This document shows, piece by piece, positions 52,247-61,163 of a stretch of 64,000 nucleotides of DNA. How positions within the stretch are numbered: position 1 is the first letter of the stretch; every line of letters starts with the position of its first letter. Position numbers and translations under genes: made by a program. The stretch comes from Planktotalea arctica (GTDB taxonomy: Bacteria; Pseudomonadota; Alphaproteobacteria; Rhodobacterales; Rhodobacteraceae). The DNA lies in assembly GCF_002105285.1 (NCBI RefSeq), contig NZ_MUHR01000012.1, forward strand, positions 1 to 64,000, in the 5' to 3' direction. The notes under the pieces were generated by a model. It ran no database searches and was not told the origin of the DNA. It saw nothing but the letters and a program-made list of their open reading frames with translations.

Positions 52247-53578
52247 ATGGGTATCTACACTGGCAATCCGAACGCTGCCGCCAATCTGGTACAGCCCCAT
52301 CAGGTCCACCGCGATGTTTATATCGATCAAGAGGTCTATGCGCTGGAAATGCGCCATGTCTTTACCAACGCCTGGGTCTTTGTCGGCCACGAAAGCCAGA
52401 CCCCCGCAAAAGGCGATTACTTCGCCACGCAGATCGGCGATCAACCGGTCATTCAAGTGCGCCACAAGGCGGATGAAATCCATGTGCTCTACAATCGCTG
52501 CCCTCATAAGGGCACCAAGATTGTCATTGATCGCCAAGGCAATACGGGTAAGTTTTTCCGCTGCCCTTATCACGCATGGTCGTTCAAAACCGATGGCTGC
52601 CTGCTCGCGATTCCGCTGAAAAAGGGTTATGAGGGCACTGGGCTTGAAAAGACCGATAGCGGCAAAGGCATGAAGGCCGTCGGCGCGGTCAAGAACTACC
52701 GTGGCTTCATCTTCGCGCGCCTTGCCGAAGCGGGGATCAGCTTCGAGGAGTTCTTTGGCGATAGCCTTTCCTCGCTCGACAACATGGTCGATCGCTCGCC
52801 CGAGGGTCGGCTCGAAGTAGTCGGCTCGCCCCTGCGCTATCTGCATCACTGCAACTGGAAAATGCTGGTGGAGAACCAGACGGACACCTGTCACCCTATG
52901 GTCGCCCACGAGTCCAGCGCGGGGACGGCGGTCAAACTCTATGAGGAATTGGACCTGCCAGAGGGCGCGCCAAAACCTGCTGCGATGGAAATTATCGCGC
53001 CTTTCATGAGCCCTTACGAGTTTTTCGAGGGCATGGGCATCCGCACATGGCCCAACGGGCATGGGCACACGGGCGTAAACCACTCGATCCACTCGGATTA
53101 TTCCGCCATTGCGGGCTACTTCGAGGCAATGAGCGCGGCCTATGGCGAAGAAAAGGCCAAAGAAATTCTAGGCGAAAACCGCCACAACACGGTCTATTTC
53201 CCCAATATCATGATCAAAGGCCCGATCCAGCAATTGCGCAATTTTATCCCGCTCGCTGCCGATAAAACCATCGTAGAAAGCTACATCTACCGCCTTGTGG
53301 GCGCGCCGGACGAGCTAACCGCGCGTACGGCGATGTATAACCGCATGATCAACGCGCCGACCTCTATCGTTGGCCATGATGATCTGGAAATGTACGAGCG
53401 CGCGCAGGAAGGTTTGCACGCGAATGGCATGGAATGGGTCAATATCCAGCGCCTACTGGAGGAGGACGAGGATTTCTCGCAAGAGGCGGTTCTGAATGGC
53501 ACGACAGAGCGACAAATGCGCAACCAGTTCGATGCGTGGCGCAAGTTCATGACCTATGGGGGGAGGGCAAGGACATGA
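52247..53578 (+). CDS. Aromatic ring-hydroxylating dioxygenase, alpha subunit
   Basis: Catalytic subunit of 443 aa. The Rieske cluster is held by Cys85/His87 (CPHKG) and Cys106/His109 (CPYHAW). The mononuclear iron site is Asp213, His216 and His221 (TDTCHPMVAH), with a further acidic ligand expected near residue 370. It forms a complex with the beta subunit. Within this operon the best proposed substrate is indole-3-acetate, attacked at C2-C3. Other aromatic acids are possible, since substrate range cannot be read from sequence alone. It ends in an ATGA overlap with the beta gene. Confidence 0.9.
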   Translation: MGIYTGNPNAAANLVQPHQVHRDVYIDQEVYALEMRHVFTNAWVFVGHESQTPAKGDYFATQIGDQPVIQVRHKADEIHVLYNRCPHKGTKIVIDRQGNTGKFFRCPYHAWSFKTDGCLLAIPLKKGYEGTGLEKTDSGKGMKAVGAVKNYRGFIFARLAEAGISFEEFFGDSLSSLDNMVDRSPEGRLEVVGSPLRYLHHCNWKMLVENQTDTCHPMVAHESSAGTAVKLYEELDLPEGAPKPAAMEIIAPFMSPYEFFEGMGIRTWPNGHGHTGVNHSIHSDYSAIAGYFEAMSAAYGEEKAKEILGENRHNTVYFPNIMIKGPIQQLRNFIPLAADKTIVESYIYRLVGAPDELTARTAMYNRMINAPTSIVGHDDLEMYERAQEGLHANGMEWVNIQRLLEEDEDFSQEAVLNGTTERQMRNQFDAWRKFMTYGGRART

Positions 53579-54048
53579 GTGTCTCCAAGGAGCAAATTAT
53601 CGACTTTATCTACGATGAAGCACGCATGCTCGATGAGGGGCGCTATAGCGAATGGCTCGCGCTCTGGCTGCCAGATGGGCACTATTGGATGCCGCTGGAA
53701 TACAAGCAAACCGACCCGATCAATCAGACCTCCTTGCTCTATGAAGATATGTTTATGCTCAAGTTGCGGGTCGAGCGCCTGAACGGTGCGCGCACGTTTT
53801 CGCAAAAGCCCAAAAGCCGCTGCCACCACGTGATCCAGCGCCCCTTCGTGGATGAAATGAACGGCGATACCTTTGTGACCAACACCTCCATGCACTACGT
53901 CGAAACGCGGCTGGACGAGCAACAATTGCTCGCCTTGACCGCGCGGCACGACCTTGCCTTGGTGGACGGCGCGCTGCGCATCGCGAACAAGCGCGTTGAT
54001 CTGCTGAACAGCGATGCCGCGTTTCGCAACATCCAGCTTTTGCCATGA
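53575..54048 (+). CDS. Aromatic ring-hydroxylating dioxygenase, beta subunit
   Basis: Protein of 157 aa of the SnoaL-like small-subunit family (LDEGRYSEWLALWLPDGHYW near the start; the segment SRCHHVI in the middle). It is structural and completes the alpha3-beta3 oxygenase. It overlaps the alpha gene and the ligase gene by ATGA each. Confidence 0.88.
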   Translation: MSVSKEQIIDFIYDEARMLDEGRYSEWLALWLPDGHYWMPLEYKQTDPINQTSLLYEDMFMLKLRVERLNGARTFSQKPKSRCHHVIQRPFVDEMNGDTFVTNTSMHYVETRLDEQQLLALTARHDLALVDGALRIANKRVDLLNSDAAFRNIQLLP

Positions 54049-55649
54049 TCACGGCGGACACCGTTTACGGCGCGTTCTGCGATAGTGCAGCGCAGTGGCC
54101 AGATCGCCCATTCCTGAACGTGATGCCTGAAACAGCGCAGATTTATGATATCGAGGCAGGTGAGATCAGCTACGCTAGGGCACTGGTGCAGGTTGGCTCC
54201 TACGTGGCGCAACTCAAATCGGCAGGCTATCGCAAAGGCCAGCGCGTCATGCTGCTGCTAGAGAACCGTCCCGACTATTTCCTCTGGTTTCTCGCGTGCA
54301 ATGCGATTGGAGTTTCAGTCGTTCCGATCAATCCCGATCTGCGCGCAGCAGAACTGTCCTACATGATCAACCATGCGGAACCCGTGCTTGCGATCTGCAT
54401 TGCACATCGCAGCAAAGAGCTGCGCAAGGCCGCCAAAAGTGCGGGTGTGGACATGGCCGTCATGGAGCCTCACGGCTCTCTTCCTCACGCCCAAACCGAC
54501 ATGTGCATCGCGGCGCGTGGTGGCGATCCAGAGGCGGCGCTTCTCTACACATCGGGCACCACAGGCCAGCCCAAAGGCTGCATCCTGACGAATGAATATT
54601 TCATCGAGGCAGGCCGCTGGTACAGCGCCGCAACGGGTATTTGCGCGATCACCACGGATCATGAACGGATGATCACCCCGCTCCCGATCTTCCACATGAA
54701 CGCCATGGCGTTTTCCTTCATGGCGATGGTTGCCGTGGGTGGCTGCCTCACAGCGCTGGACCGCTTCCATCCGAGCACATGGTGGGACAGCGTCAGACGA
54801 TCCAAGTCGACCTGCCTGCACTACCTAGGCGTGATGCCCTCCATGCTGATGGGGGCAGAGCCGAGTGCGCAAGATATAAACCATACGATACGGTTTGGTT
54901 TTGGTGCAGGCATTGACCCCAAGCTCCATGCCGCCTTCGAGCAGCGTTTCGGCTTTCCGCTTTCCGAGGGCTGGGCCATGACCGAAACAGGCGCAGGCGG
55001 CACGATCTGCGCCAACCGCGAGCCGCGTGTGATTGGCAAAAGCTCAATTGGTAGCCCTGATGAAAAAGTGCAGGCGCGCCTTGTGGATGACGCGGGCAAG
55101 GACAGTGATCACGGCGAGCTACTGGTGCGTGCCGCAGGTGCGGATCCGCGCAAAGGTTTCTTCGCGGGATACTTCAAAAATCAGGCTGCAACAGATGAAG
55201 CGTGGCAAGGCGGCTGGTTCCACACAGGTGATATCGTGCGCCGCGAAGCGGATGGCACCATGTATTTTGTGGATCGCAAAAAGAACGTGATCCGCCGCTC
55301 GGGCGAGAATATCGCAGCGGTCGAGGTCGAGAGTGCGTTGGCCAAGCATCCATCAATCAAAAGTGTCGCGGTCGCTGCTGTCCCTGATGGAATTCGCGGC
55401 GATGAAGTCTTTGCCTGTATCGTGCCAAAAGGCGCTGGAACCTCTGAAATGGCTATAGAAATTACGCAGTGGTGCTTGCGCCAGCTCGCTTACTACAAAG
55501 CACCGGGCTATATCGCATTCGTCGAAGAATTGCCCGTCACAGCCACGCAAAAACTGCAACGTGCGACGCTGAAAACACTTGCGAATACTTTGCTAGGCGA
55601 TCCCGCAACCATTGATTTGCGCCATCTCAAGAAGCGGATAAAAGCATGA
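54045..55649 (+). CDS. Acyl-CoA ligase (AMP-dependent synthetase)
   Basis: Enzyme of 534 aa in the ANL superfamily. The phosphate loop is YTSGTTGQPKGC, the later motifs are GWFHTGDIVRR and DRKKNVIRRSGENI, and the C-terminal catalytic Lys lies in TATQKLQRATLK. It activates a carboxylic acid with ATP and CoA. In the proposed pathway it would act on dioxindole-3-acetate so that the side chain can be cut off as acetyl-CoA. Coupled to the next gene by ATGA. Confidence 0.88.
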   Translation: MITADTVYGAFCDSAAQWPDRPFLNVMPETAQIYDIEAGEISYARALVQVGSYVAQLKSAGYRKGQRVMLLLENRPDYFLWFLACNAIGVSVVPINPDLRAAELSYMINHAEPVLAICIAHRSKELRKAAKSAGVDMAVMEPHGSLPHAQTDMCIAARGGDPEAALLYTSGTTGQPKGCILTNEYFIEAGRWYSAATGICAITTDHERMITPLPIFHMNAMAFSFMAMVAVGGCLTALDRFHPSTWWDSVRRSKSTCLHYLGVMPSMLMGAEPSAQDINHTIRFGFGAGIDPKLHAAFEQRFGFPLSEGWAMTETGAGGTICANREPRVIGKSSIGSPDEKVQARLVDDAGKDSDHGELLVRAAGADPRKGFFAGYFKNQAATDEAWQGGWFHTGDIVRREADGTMYFVDRKKNVIRRSGENIAAVEVESALAKHPSIKSVAVAAVPDGIRGDEVFACIVPKGAGTSEMAIEITQWCLRQLAYYKAPGYIAFVEELPVTATQKLQRATLKTLANTLLGDPATIDLRHLKKRIKA

Positions 55650-56815
55650 ATCGCCAATCCTACGAGGGGGTCGTTCTGACTGCGCCAGTCTCGGTTCCCT
55701 ACGTTCGCTACACGAATGAGACTGCCCATTGGTGGATCGCCAAAGCCTTGCGTGAAGCGCTCGGCAAGGTTCAGATGACGCCCCGAGAAATTGACGGTCT
55801 GTCCGTCTCCAGTTTCACCCTCGCGCCCGACACGCCTGTTGGCCTCACCCAGCATCTTGGCATTTCGCCGCGTTGGCTCGACACGGTTCCCATGGGCGGG
55901 GCCTGCGGCGTGATCGCCATGCGCCGCGCTGCACGTGCGATCCAAGCGGGCGATGTGGACGCCGTCGCTTGTGTGTCCGGCGACACCAACCGCATCGACA
56001 GCTTTCGCAACTTGTTGAGCGCCTTTTCGCGTTTCGCAATGGACGCGACATTCCCCTATGGTTTCGGGGGGCCCAACGCCAGTTTCGCACTTTTGCAAGA
56101 CGCCTATATGGCCGAATTCGGCGCTACGCGGATGGACTTTGGGCGCATCGCCGTGGCGCAGCGTGCCAATGCCCTGCGCAACCCGCAAGCTGTTATGAAA
56201 AAGCCCCTAAGTCTTGATCAATACATGGATGCGCGGATGATTTCCGATCCCATCGGTCTGTTCGATTGCGTTATGCCCTGCGCCGGCGCTGAGGCTTTTG
56301 TGATGATGCGAGAGGCAGCGGCGATTGCCAAAGGCCTGCCCTTTGCGCGCATTGCCAGCACGATCGAGCGCACCAATGCGTTTCCCGATGATCCGATCCA
56401 GCTGCGCGGCGGCTGGGCGGTGGATATCGACGATCTTTGGTCAATGGCCGGTCATGGCCCAGAAGCGATTGATCTGCTGCAAACCTATGACGACTATCCT
56501 GTAATCTGCATGATGCAATTCGAGGACCTCGGCTTTTGTGCCAAAGGCGAGGGAGCGGAATTTGTGCAAAAACATGACCTGACCATCGGGGGGGATTTCC
56601 CCCATAACACGTCGGGCGGGCAGCTCTCGGTCGGGCAAGCGGGCGCGGCGGGTGGTTATCTTGGCCTTGTCGAGGCGATCCGTCAAGTGACGGGCACAGC
56701 GAGTGTAACGCAGGTTGACGCGGCGCGCCGCGCGTTGGTGTCGGGCTTCGGGGTGATCAATTATGATCGCGGGTTATGTTCGTCCGCCGCGATCATCACG
56801 GGGGCAAGCGCATGA
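55646..56815 (+). CDS. Thiolase-like protein, candidate retro-aldolase subunit
   Basis: Protein of 389 aa with the thiolase fold of the SCP-x/lipid-transfer group. The first nucleophile position is kept (Cys87 in GGACGVIA) and a late Cys is present (RGLCSSAA), but the GHP histidine block reads SVGQAGAAGG, so the catalytic His is missing. Thiolase-like proteins that pair with DUF35 proteins and lack thiolase residues, such as Ltp2 with ChsH2 in steroid degradation, cut beta-hydroxyacyl-CoA by retro-aldol reaction. The DUF35 partner is encoded next, with an ATGA overlap. Retro-aldol cleavage of dioxindole-acetyl-CoA would give isatin and acetyl-CoA. Confidence 0.8.
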   Translation: MNRQSYEGVVLTAPVSVPYVRYTNETAHWWIAKALREALGKVQMTPREIDGLSVSSFTLAPDTPVGLTQHLGISPRWLDTVPMGGACGVIAMRRAARAIQAGDVDAVACVSGDTNRIDSFRNLLSAFSRFAMDATFPYGFGGPNASFALLQDAYMAEFGATRMDFGRIAVAQRANALRNPQAVMKKPLSLDQYMDARMISDPIGLFDCVMPCAGAEAFVMMREAAAIAKGLPFARIASTIERTNAFPDDPIQLRGGWAVDIDDLWSMAGHGPEAIDLLQTYDDYPVICMMQFEDLGFCAKGEGAEFVQKHDLTIGGDFPHNTSGGQLSVGQAGAAGGYLGLVEAIRQVTGTASVTQVDAARRALVSGFGVINYDRGLCSSAAIITGASA

Positions 56816-58062
56816 CAAACGCACTGCCGTTCCCGCCAAAGAAAGACCCGCAAAAGCGCACGCTCGTACCGACCTTGCCACCCATGGCGCGTTCACGTGC
56901 ATCGCTGGGGTTGGGCGTTATGGCCGCGCAAGGGCGCTTTGGCTTGCAGATCTGCGCTGCGTGCGCTGCCGTGCAATATCCACCGCGCGATGCCTGCCAC
57001 AAATGCCTAAGCGATGATTTGCCCTGGCAAGACGTTGACCCGAGCGGCACAATTCTAGCGGAAACAACCATTCGTGTCTCGCCCGAGCCATATTTTCGTG
57101 AACGCATGCCATGGCGCATGGGATCGGTAAGGCTGGATGCAGGACCTACGCTGAATTGCCATTTGCACGGCGAAGTGGGTCGCGGCGATAGCGTTAAAAT
57201 GGCGCTGAAACTGGATAAGGCAGGGCAGGGCGTGTTGATCGCGCTGCCGCTTAAAGGAAGCGAACACATGCAAGACGATCCAACGCTGCGCGCCATGTCC
57301 TGTGATCCCAAGCGACGACGTATCCTGATCAGTAATGCGCGCGCGCCGATGGCTTTGGCGCTAACGCATGCGCTGTTGAACGCGGGGGCGAGCCATGTGT
57401 TTCTGGGCGAACCCGAAGCATGGCTTAGCTGGCCAGAGCGCAAAGCGTTTGAGGGAATGGAAAACGTGTCTATCCTGCCGCTTGATGTGACGGACACATC
57501 TTCTATCGCCAAGCTAAGCGCAGAAATTGGTGGTAAGGTCGATATTCTGATCAACACCGCCACCTATACACGCCCCGGTGGAATTGTGGATAATGACACA
57601 AGTTTCGCGCGCGAAACATTTGAGGTGAACACGCTGGGGTTGATGCGCCTTGCGCAAGGCTTTGGCCCAGGCATGGCCGCCCGTGTGCAAGACGGCATCA
57701 ATTCTGCGGTCGCGTTCGTGAATATCCTCTCGGTGCAAGCGCTCATGCCAGACCCGAGCTACGGCGCGTTTGGTGCTTCGCAAGCGGCTGCGCGCTCGAT
57801 CTCGCAAACTATGCGGGCTGAGTTTCGTGGATCTGGCCTTAGGGTTATGAACCTCTACATCGGCCCGATCGAAGACGATCCGTGGTTCCAACCGCTGCCA
57901 CCGCCTAAAGTGACACCAAACGCCATCGCGCGCGCTTGTGTGCAAGGTCTGGTCGACGGGCTTGAAGAGGTCACATGCGGCGACATAGCACGCGACGTCT
58001 ATGCGCGTTGGCAAACGGATGCGCTGCTTTTGGAGCGGGAAATCACGGGGGGAGGATCATGA
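56812..58062 (+). CDS. DUF35 zinc-ribbon/OB-fold protein fused to a degenerate SDR domain
   Basis: Protein of 416 aa in two parts. Residues 1-150 hold a rubredoxin-like zinc ribbon (Cys48, Cys51, Cys62, Cys65) and an OB fold, the usual partner of thiolase-like enzymes. Residues about 168-416 follow the SDR fold, but the nucleotide loop has no TGxxxGxG (it reads ISNARAPMALAL), the catalytic Tyr is Phe320 and the Lys is Gln324 (FGASQ); only Ser307 remains. The SDR half is thus probably not an enzyme. It may be a scaffold for the thiolase-like subunit. Coupled on both sides by ATGA. Confidence 0.8.
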   Translation: MTNALPFPPKKDPQKRTLVPTLPPMARSRASLGLGVMAAQGRFGLQICAACAAVQYPPRDACHKCLSDDLPWQDVDPSGTILAETTIRVSPEPYFRERMPWRMGSVRLDAGPTLNCHLHGEVGRGDSVKMALKLDKAGQGVLIALPLKGSEHMQDDPTLRAMSCDPKRRRILISNARAPMALALTHALLNAGASHVFLGEPEAWLSWPERKAFEGMENVSILPLDVTDTSSIAKLSAEIGGKVDILINTATYTRPGGIVDNDTSFARETFEVNTLGLMRLAQGFGPGMAARVQDGINSAVAFVNILSVQALMPDPSYGAFGASQAAARSISQTMRAEFRGSGLRVMNLYIGPIEDDPWFQPLPPPKVTPNAIARACVQGLVDGLEEVTCGDIARDVYARWQTDALLLEREITGGGS

Positions 58063-58832
58063 GCGATGCAATTGTAAGTATGGCAGAGGCACTGGCAAGC
58101 GGGCAGGCGAAGATCGTCGATCTGACCCACACGCTCGATCCTGATTTTCCGGTGATTATTCTGCCGCCAGAGTTTGGCCAATGCGCACGCTTTCGCATGG
58201 AAGAGGTAAGCGCATATGATCATCGCGGCCCTGCGTGGAAGTGGCATAATATCACGCTGAATGAACACACAGGCACGCATTTCGATGCGCCAAGCCATTG
58301 GGTGTCGGGCAAGGATGTCCCGAATGGCGCGGTGGACGAAATCGACCCGCGCGTGTTCGTTGGACCTGTCGTGGTGATTGATTGCTCGGACGGCGCCGCG
58401 CGCGATGCTGACTTTGAATTGACGCCCGAGATCATCGAGGATTGGGAAGCCGAGCACGGGGCAATTCCTGCGGATGCTTGGGTTTTGATGCGCACGGATT
58501 GGTCGAAGAAAAGCGGTGCGGCATATTTGAATATGGCCGAAGATGGACCCCATTCGCCCGGTCCAACGCCTGCGGCAATCGAGTTGCTGCTCAAGCGTGA
58601 TATTCGCGGATTTGGCACGGAAACCGTAGGCACGGACGCAGGGCAAGGCGCGCATTATGTGCCGCCCTATCCTGCGCATTACCTGCTGCACGGGGCGGGC
58701 AAATTCGGGCTGCAATGCTTGCGCAACTTGGATCAACTGCCTGCAACAGGCGCTTTGCTGATCGCGCCGCCGCTCAAGATTAAAGGCGGCACAGGCAGTC
58801 CTTTGCGTGTGCTGGCATTGGTGACCGCATGA
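58059..58832 (+). CDS. Cyclase-family metal hydrolase, candidate isatin hydrolase
   Basis: Protein of 257 aa of the PF04199 family (kynurenine formamidase, isatin hydrolase and relatives). The metal site is His70-x3-His74-x-Asp76 with His80 (HTGTHFDAPSHW), the same spacing as the Mn ligands of Labrenzia isatin hydrolase. The start at 58059 has GGAGG upstream and overlaps the fusion gene stop. In the proposed pathway it opens the isatin ring to isatinate, leading to anthranilate. Kynurenine formamidase activity is an alternative, but no other kyn gene is near. Confidence 0.82.
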   Translation: MSDAIVSMAEALASGQAKIVDLTHTLDPDFPVIILPPEFGQCARFRMEEVSAYDHRGPAWKWHNITLNEHTGTHFDAPSHWVSGKDVPNGAVDEIDPRVFVGPVVVIDCSDGAARDADFELTPEIIEDWEAEHGAIPADAWVLMRTDWSKKSGAAYLNMAEDGPHSPGPTPAAIELLLKRDIRGFGTETVGTDAGQGAHYVPPYPAHYLLHGAGKFGLQCLRNLDQLPATGALLIAPPLKIKGGTGSPLRVLALVTA

Positions 58833-59554
58833 GCACGCATACAGCGATCATCACGGGCGGCAGCAAAGGTATTGGCGCGGACCTTGGGCGGCGCTTGATT
58901 GAAAAGGGTTACACCGTGGTGTCCCTGTCGCGCGGTGCGCCAGAGTGGTCAGACGCCAAATTGGTGCATGTGGAAGTGGACCTGCTGGATGCAGGCGCAA
59001 CCGAGCAAGCAGCGGCAGAGATTGTAGCGCAGCATGAGGTCTCGCACCTGATCCACAATGCTGGAATGATCTGGCCGAATTTGGTGGAGGACGCCAAGCC
59101 GAGCGATCTGGCGGGGCTGACGCAACTGCATCTTGGTTGCGCGCTTACTCTGCTTCAGGCTTGCTTGCCAAATATGAAGCAAAAGCAATTTGGCCGTGTC
59201 CTGTTCAACGGCTCGCGCGCGGCGCTTGGCGTGCCCACGCGCACGGCCTATTCGGCGACAAAAGCGGGCATCATCGGCATGGCGCGCACTTGGGCGCTGG
59301 AACTGGCGCAGCATGGAATCACGGTAAACGTGGTCGCGCCGGGGCCAGTGCAAACGGATAACTTCTGGGGTATCATCGAGAAGGGGAGCGCGCGCGAGGA
59401 GGAACTCGCCAAGCGCATTCCCGTGGGCCGCCTTGGCACGGTGCGCGATATTTCCAACGCATTTCTCTATTTTTGCGATCCCGAGAACGGGTTCGTGACG
59501 GGCCAGACACTATATGTGTGCGGCGGCGGTAGCGTTGGTACATTGGCTCTTTAG
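58829..59554 (+). CDS. Short-chain dehydrogenase, candidate dihydrodiol dehydrogenase
   Basis: Complete SDR of 241 aa with cofactor motif TGGSKGIG (residues 9-16), catalytic serine in NGSRAALG, and YSATK. It has every residue that the preceding fusion lacks. Last gene of the coupled operon (ATGA overlap). It could oxidise the 2-hydroxy group of the indole-2,3-dihydrodiol formed by the dioxygenase to give dioxindole-3-acetate. This step is inferred from chemistry. Confidence 0.85.
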   Translation: MSTHTAIITGGSKGIGADLGRRLIEKGYTVVSLSRGAPEWSDAKLVHVEVDLLDAGATEQAAAEIVAQHEVSHLIHNAGMIWPNLVEDAKPSDLAGLTQLHLGCALTLLQACLPNMKQKQFGRVLFNGSRAALGVPTRTAYSATKAGIIGMARTWALELAQHGITVNVVAPGPVQTDNFWGIIEKGSAREEELAKRIPVGRLGTVRDISNAFLYFCDPENGFVTGQTLYVCGGGSVGTLAL

Positions 59555-59606
59555 GCCAAACAATGTTTGCGCTAAAACCTGCGGCAATCCTTGAAAAGAG
59601 AGTCCC

Positions 59607-61163
59607 ATGGCGCAAGACCTAGATTTCGATCTGCTCATCATCGGTGGCGGTATCAACGGCTGCGGCATAGCGCGCGATGCGGCGGGGCGCGGCCTTCGCG
59701 TCGGCCTTGCGGAAATGAATGATCTGGCGTCGGCCACCTCCAGCGCCTCGACCAAGCTGTTTCACGGCGGGCTGCGTTATCTGGAGTATTTCGAGGTGCG
59801 TCTCGTGCGCGAAGCGCTGATCGAGCGCGAAACACTGCTGCGCGCCATGCCGCATATTTCATGGCCCATGCGATTTGTGCTGCCCTATCACAAGGACATG
59901 CGGTTTGAGAATGCGACGCCGACCTCCAAACTTTTGAATGTTGTGATGCCTTGGATGAAAGGACGCCGCCCCGCGTGGCTGATCCGTATGGGCCTTTTCA
60001 TGTATGACCACCTTGGGGGGCGCAATATTTTGGCTGCCACCTCGACGCTGGATTTAGTCACCGGCCCAGAGGGTGCGCCGTTGCAAAAGCGTTTTGCGAA
60101 GGCGTTCGAATATTCCGATTGCTGGGTCGAGGATTCCCGCCTTGTTGTGTTGAACGCGCGCGATGCGCATGCGCGCGGCGCGCAGATTATGGTGCGCACC
60201 AAGGTGGTGGGGGCAAAGCGCGGCGCGGATCATTGGACTGTGACGCTTCAGGATCGTGCCAGCGGGGAGACCCGCGAGGTTACGGCAAGGATGCTCGTTA
60301 ACGCCGCAGGACCTTGGGTTGGCGATGTGCTGAACGGCACTCTTGGCCTCAATAGCCGCGAGGGCGCTCGTTTGGTACGCGGCAGCCATATCGTGGTGCC
60401 CAAGCTCTATGATCATGACAAATGCTATTTCTTTCAGGGCGAGGACGGGCGGATCATTTTCGCCATTCCCTATGAGGGGGATTTCACCCTTATCGGAACG
60501 ACCGACGCAGATCATAACGATCCCGATGACGCGCCTGTTTGCACTCCCGAAGAGCAACAGTATCTGTGTGATTTCGCATCACAGTATTTCACCAAGCCGG
60601 TGACGCGGGATCAGATCGTCTGGACTTATTCCGGCGTGCGCCCGCTATATGATGACGGAGCGCAAAACGCCTCTGCGCTGACGCGGGATTATACGCTGAA
60701 ACTTAATGACACGGGCGCGCCGCTGCTCAATATTTTTGGCGGCAAGATCACCACATATCGCCGCCTCGCGGAAAGCGCTTTGGCAAAGATTGCCACGCAG
60801 TTCGAAGGGCTTGGTGGCAATTGGACCGCTGGCATCGCGATGCCCGGCGGTGATTTTGCGGTGGACGGCGTCGATGCGTTGATCGCGGATGTGCAGCGCG
60901 AATATCCGTTTCTCGATGCGCGCTGGGCGCAGCGGATGGTACGCGCCTATGGCACCGAAACGCGCAACGTGCTGGGCGATGCAGAGGTGCTTGCAGACCT
61001 TGGTGAGGATTTTGGTGCAAGCCTTTTTGGTGCCGAGCTCGACTGGCTCAAGACCCATGAGTTTGCGCGCGCGGGCGAGGATGTGCTGTGGCGGCGCAGC
61101 AAGCTGGGTCTGCGTCTTAGCAAGGATCAAGCGGCGCGCGTCGACGCCTACATGCGTGCCTAG
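59607..61163 (+). CDS. glpD: Aerobic glycerol-3-phosphate dehydrogenase
   Basis: Membrane-associated flavoprotein of 518 aa. The FAD motif is LLIIGGGINGCGIARDAAGR, followed by the GlpD signature SSASTKLFHGGLRYLE; the C-terminal domain has the usual TTYRRLAE. It oxidises sn-glycerol-3-phosphate to dihydroxyacetone phosphate and passes electrons to quinone. It starts 52 bases after the SDR gene, with GAAAAGAG upstream, and may or may not be part of that operon. Its TAG stop lies in a CTAG shared with the convergent gene. Confidence 0.92.
   Translation: MAQDLDFDLLIIGGGINGCGIARDAAGRGLRVGLAEMNDLASATSSASTKLFHGGLRYLEYFEVRLVREALIERETLLRAMPHISWPMRFVLPYHKDMRFENATPTSKLLNVVMPWMKGRRPAWLIRMGLFMYDHLGGRNILAATSTLDLVTGPEGAPLQKRFAKAFEYSDCWVEDSRLVVLNARDAHARGAQIMVRTKVVGAKRGADHWTVTLQDRASGETREVTARMLVNAAGPWVGDVLNGTLGLNSREGARLVRGSHIVVPKLYDHDKCYFFQGEDGRIIFAIPYEGDFTLIGTTDADHNDPDDAPVCTPEEQQYLCDFASQYFTKPVTRDQIVWTYSGVRPLYDDGAQNASALTRDYTLKLNDTGAPLLNIFGGKITTYRRLAESALAKIATQFEGLGGNWTAGIAMPGGDFAVDGVDALIADVQREYPFLDARWAQRMVRAYGTETRNVLGDAEVLADLGEDFGASLFGAELDWLKTHEFARAGEDVLWRRSKLGLRLSKDQAARVDAYMRA

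Noticed and set aside
59607-61163. glpD as part of the indoleacetate operon
   Set aside because: It has no chemical role there and is separated by 52 bases, while all inner joints from oxygenase alpha onward are ATGA overlaps; co-transcription is possible but a pathway role is not supported.
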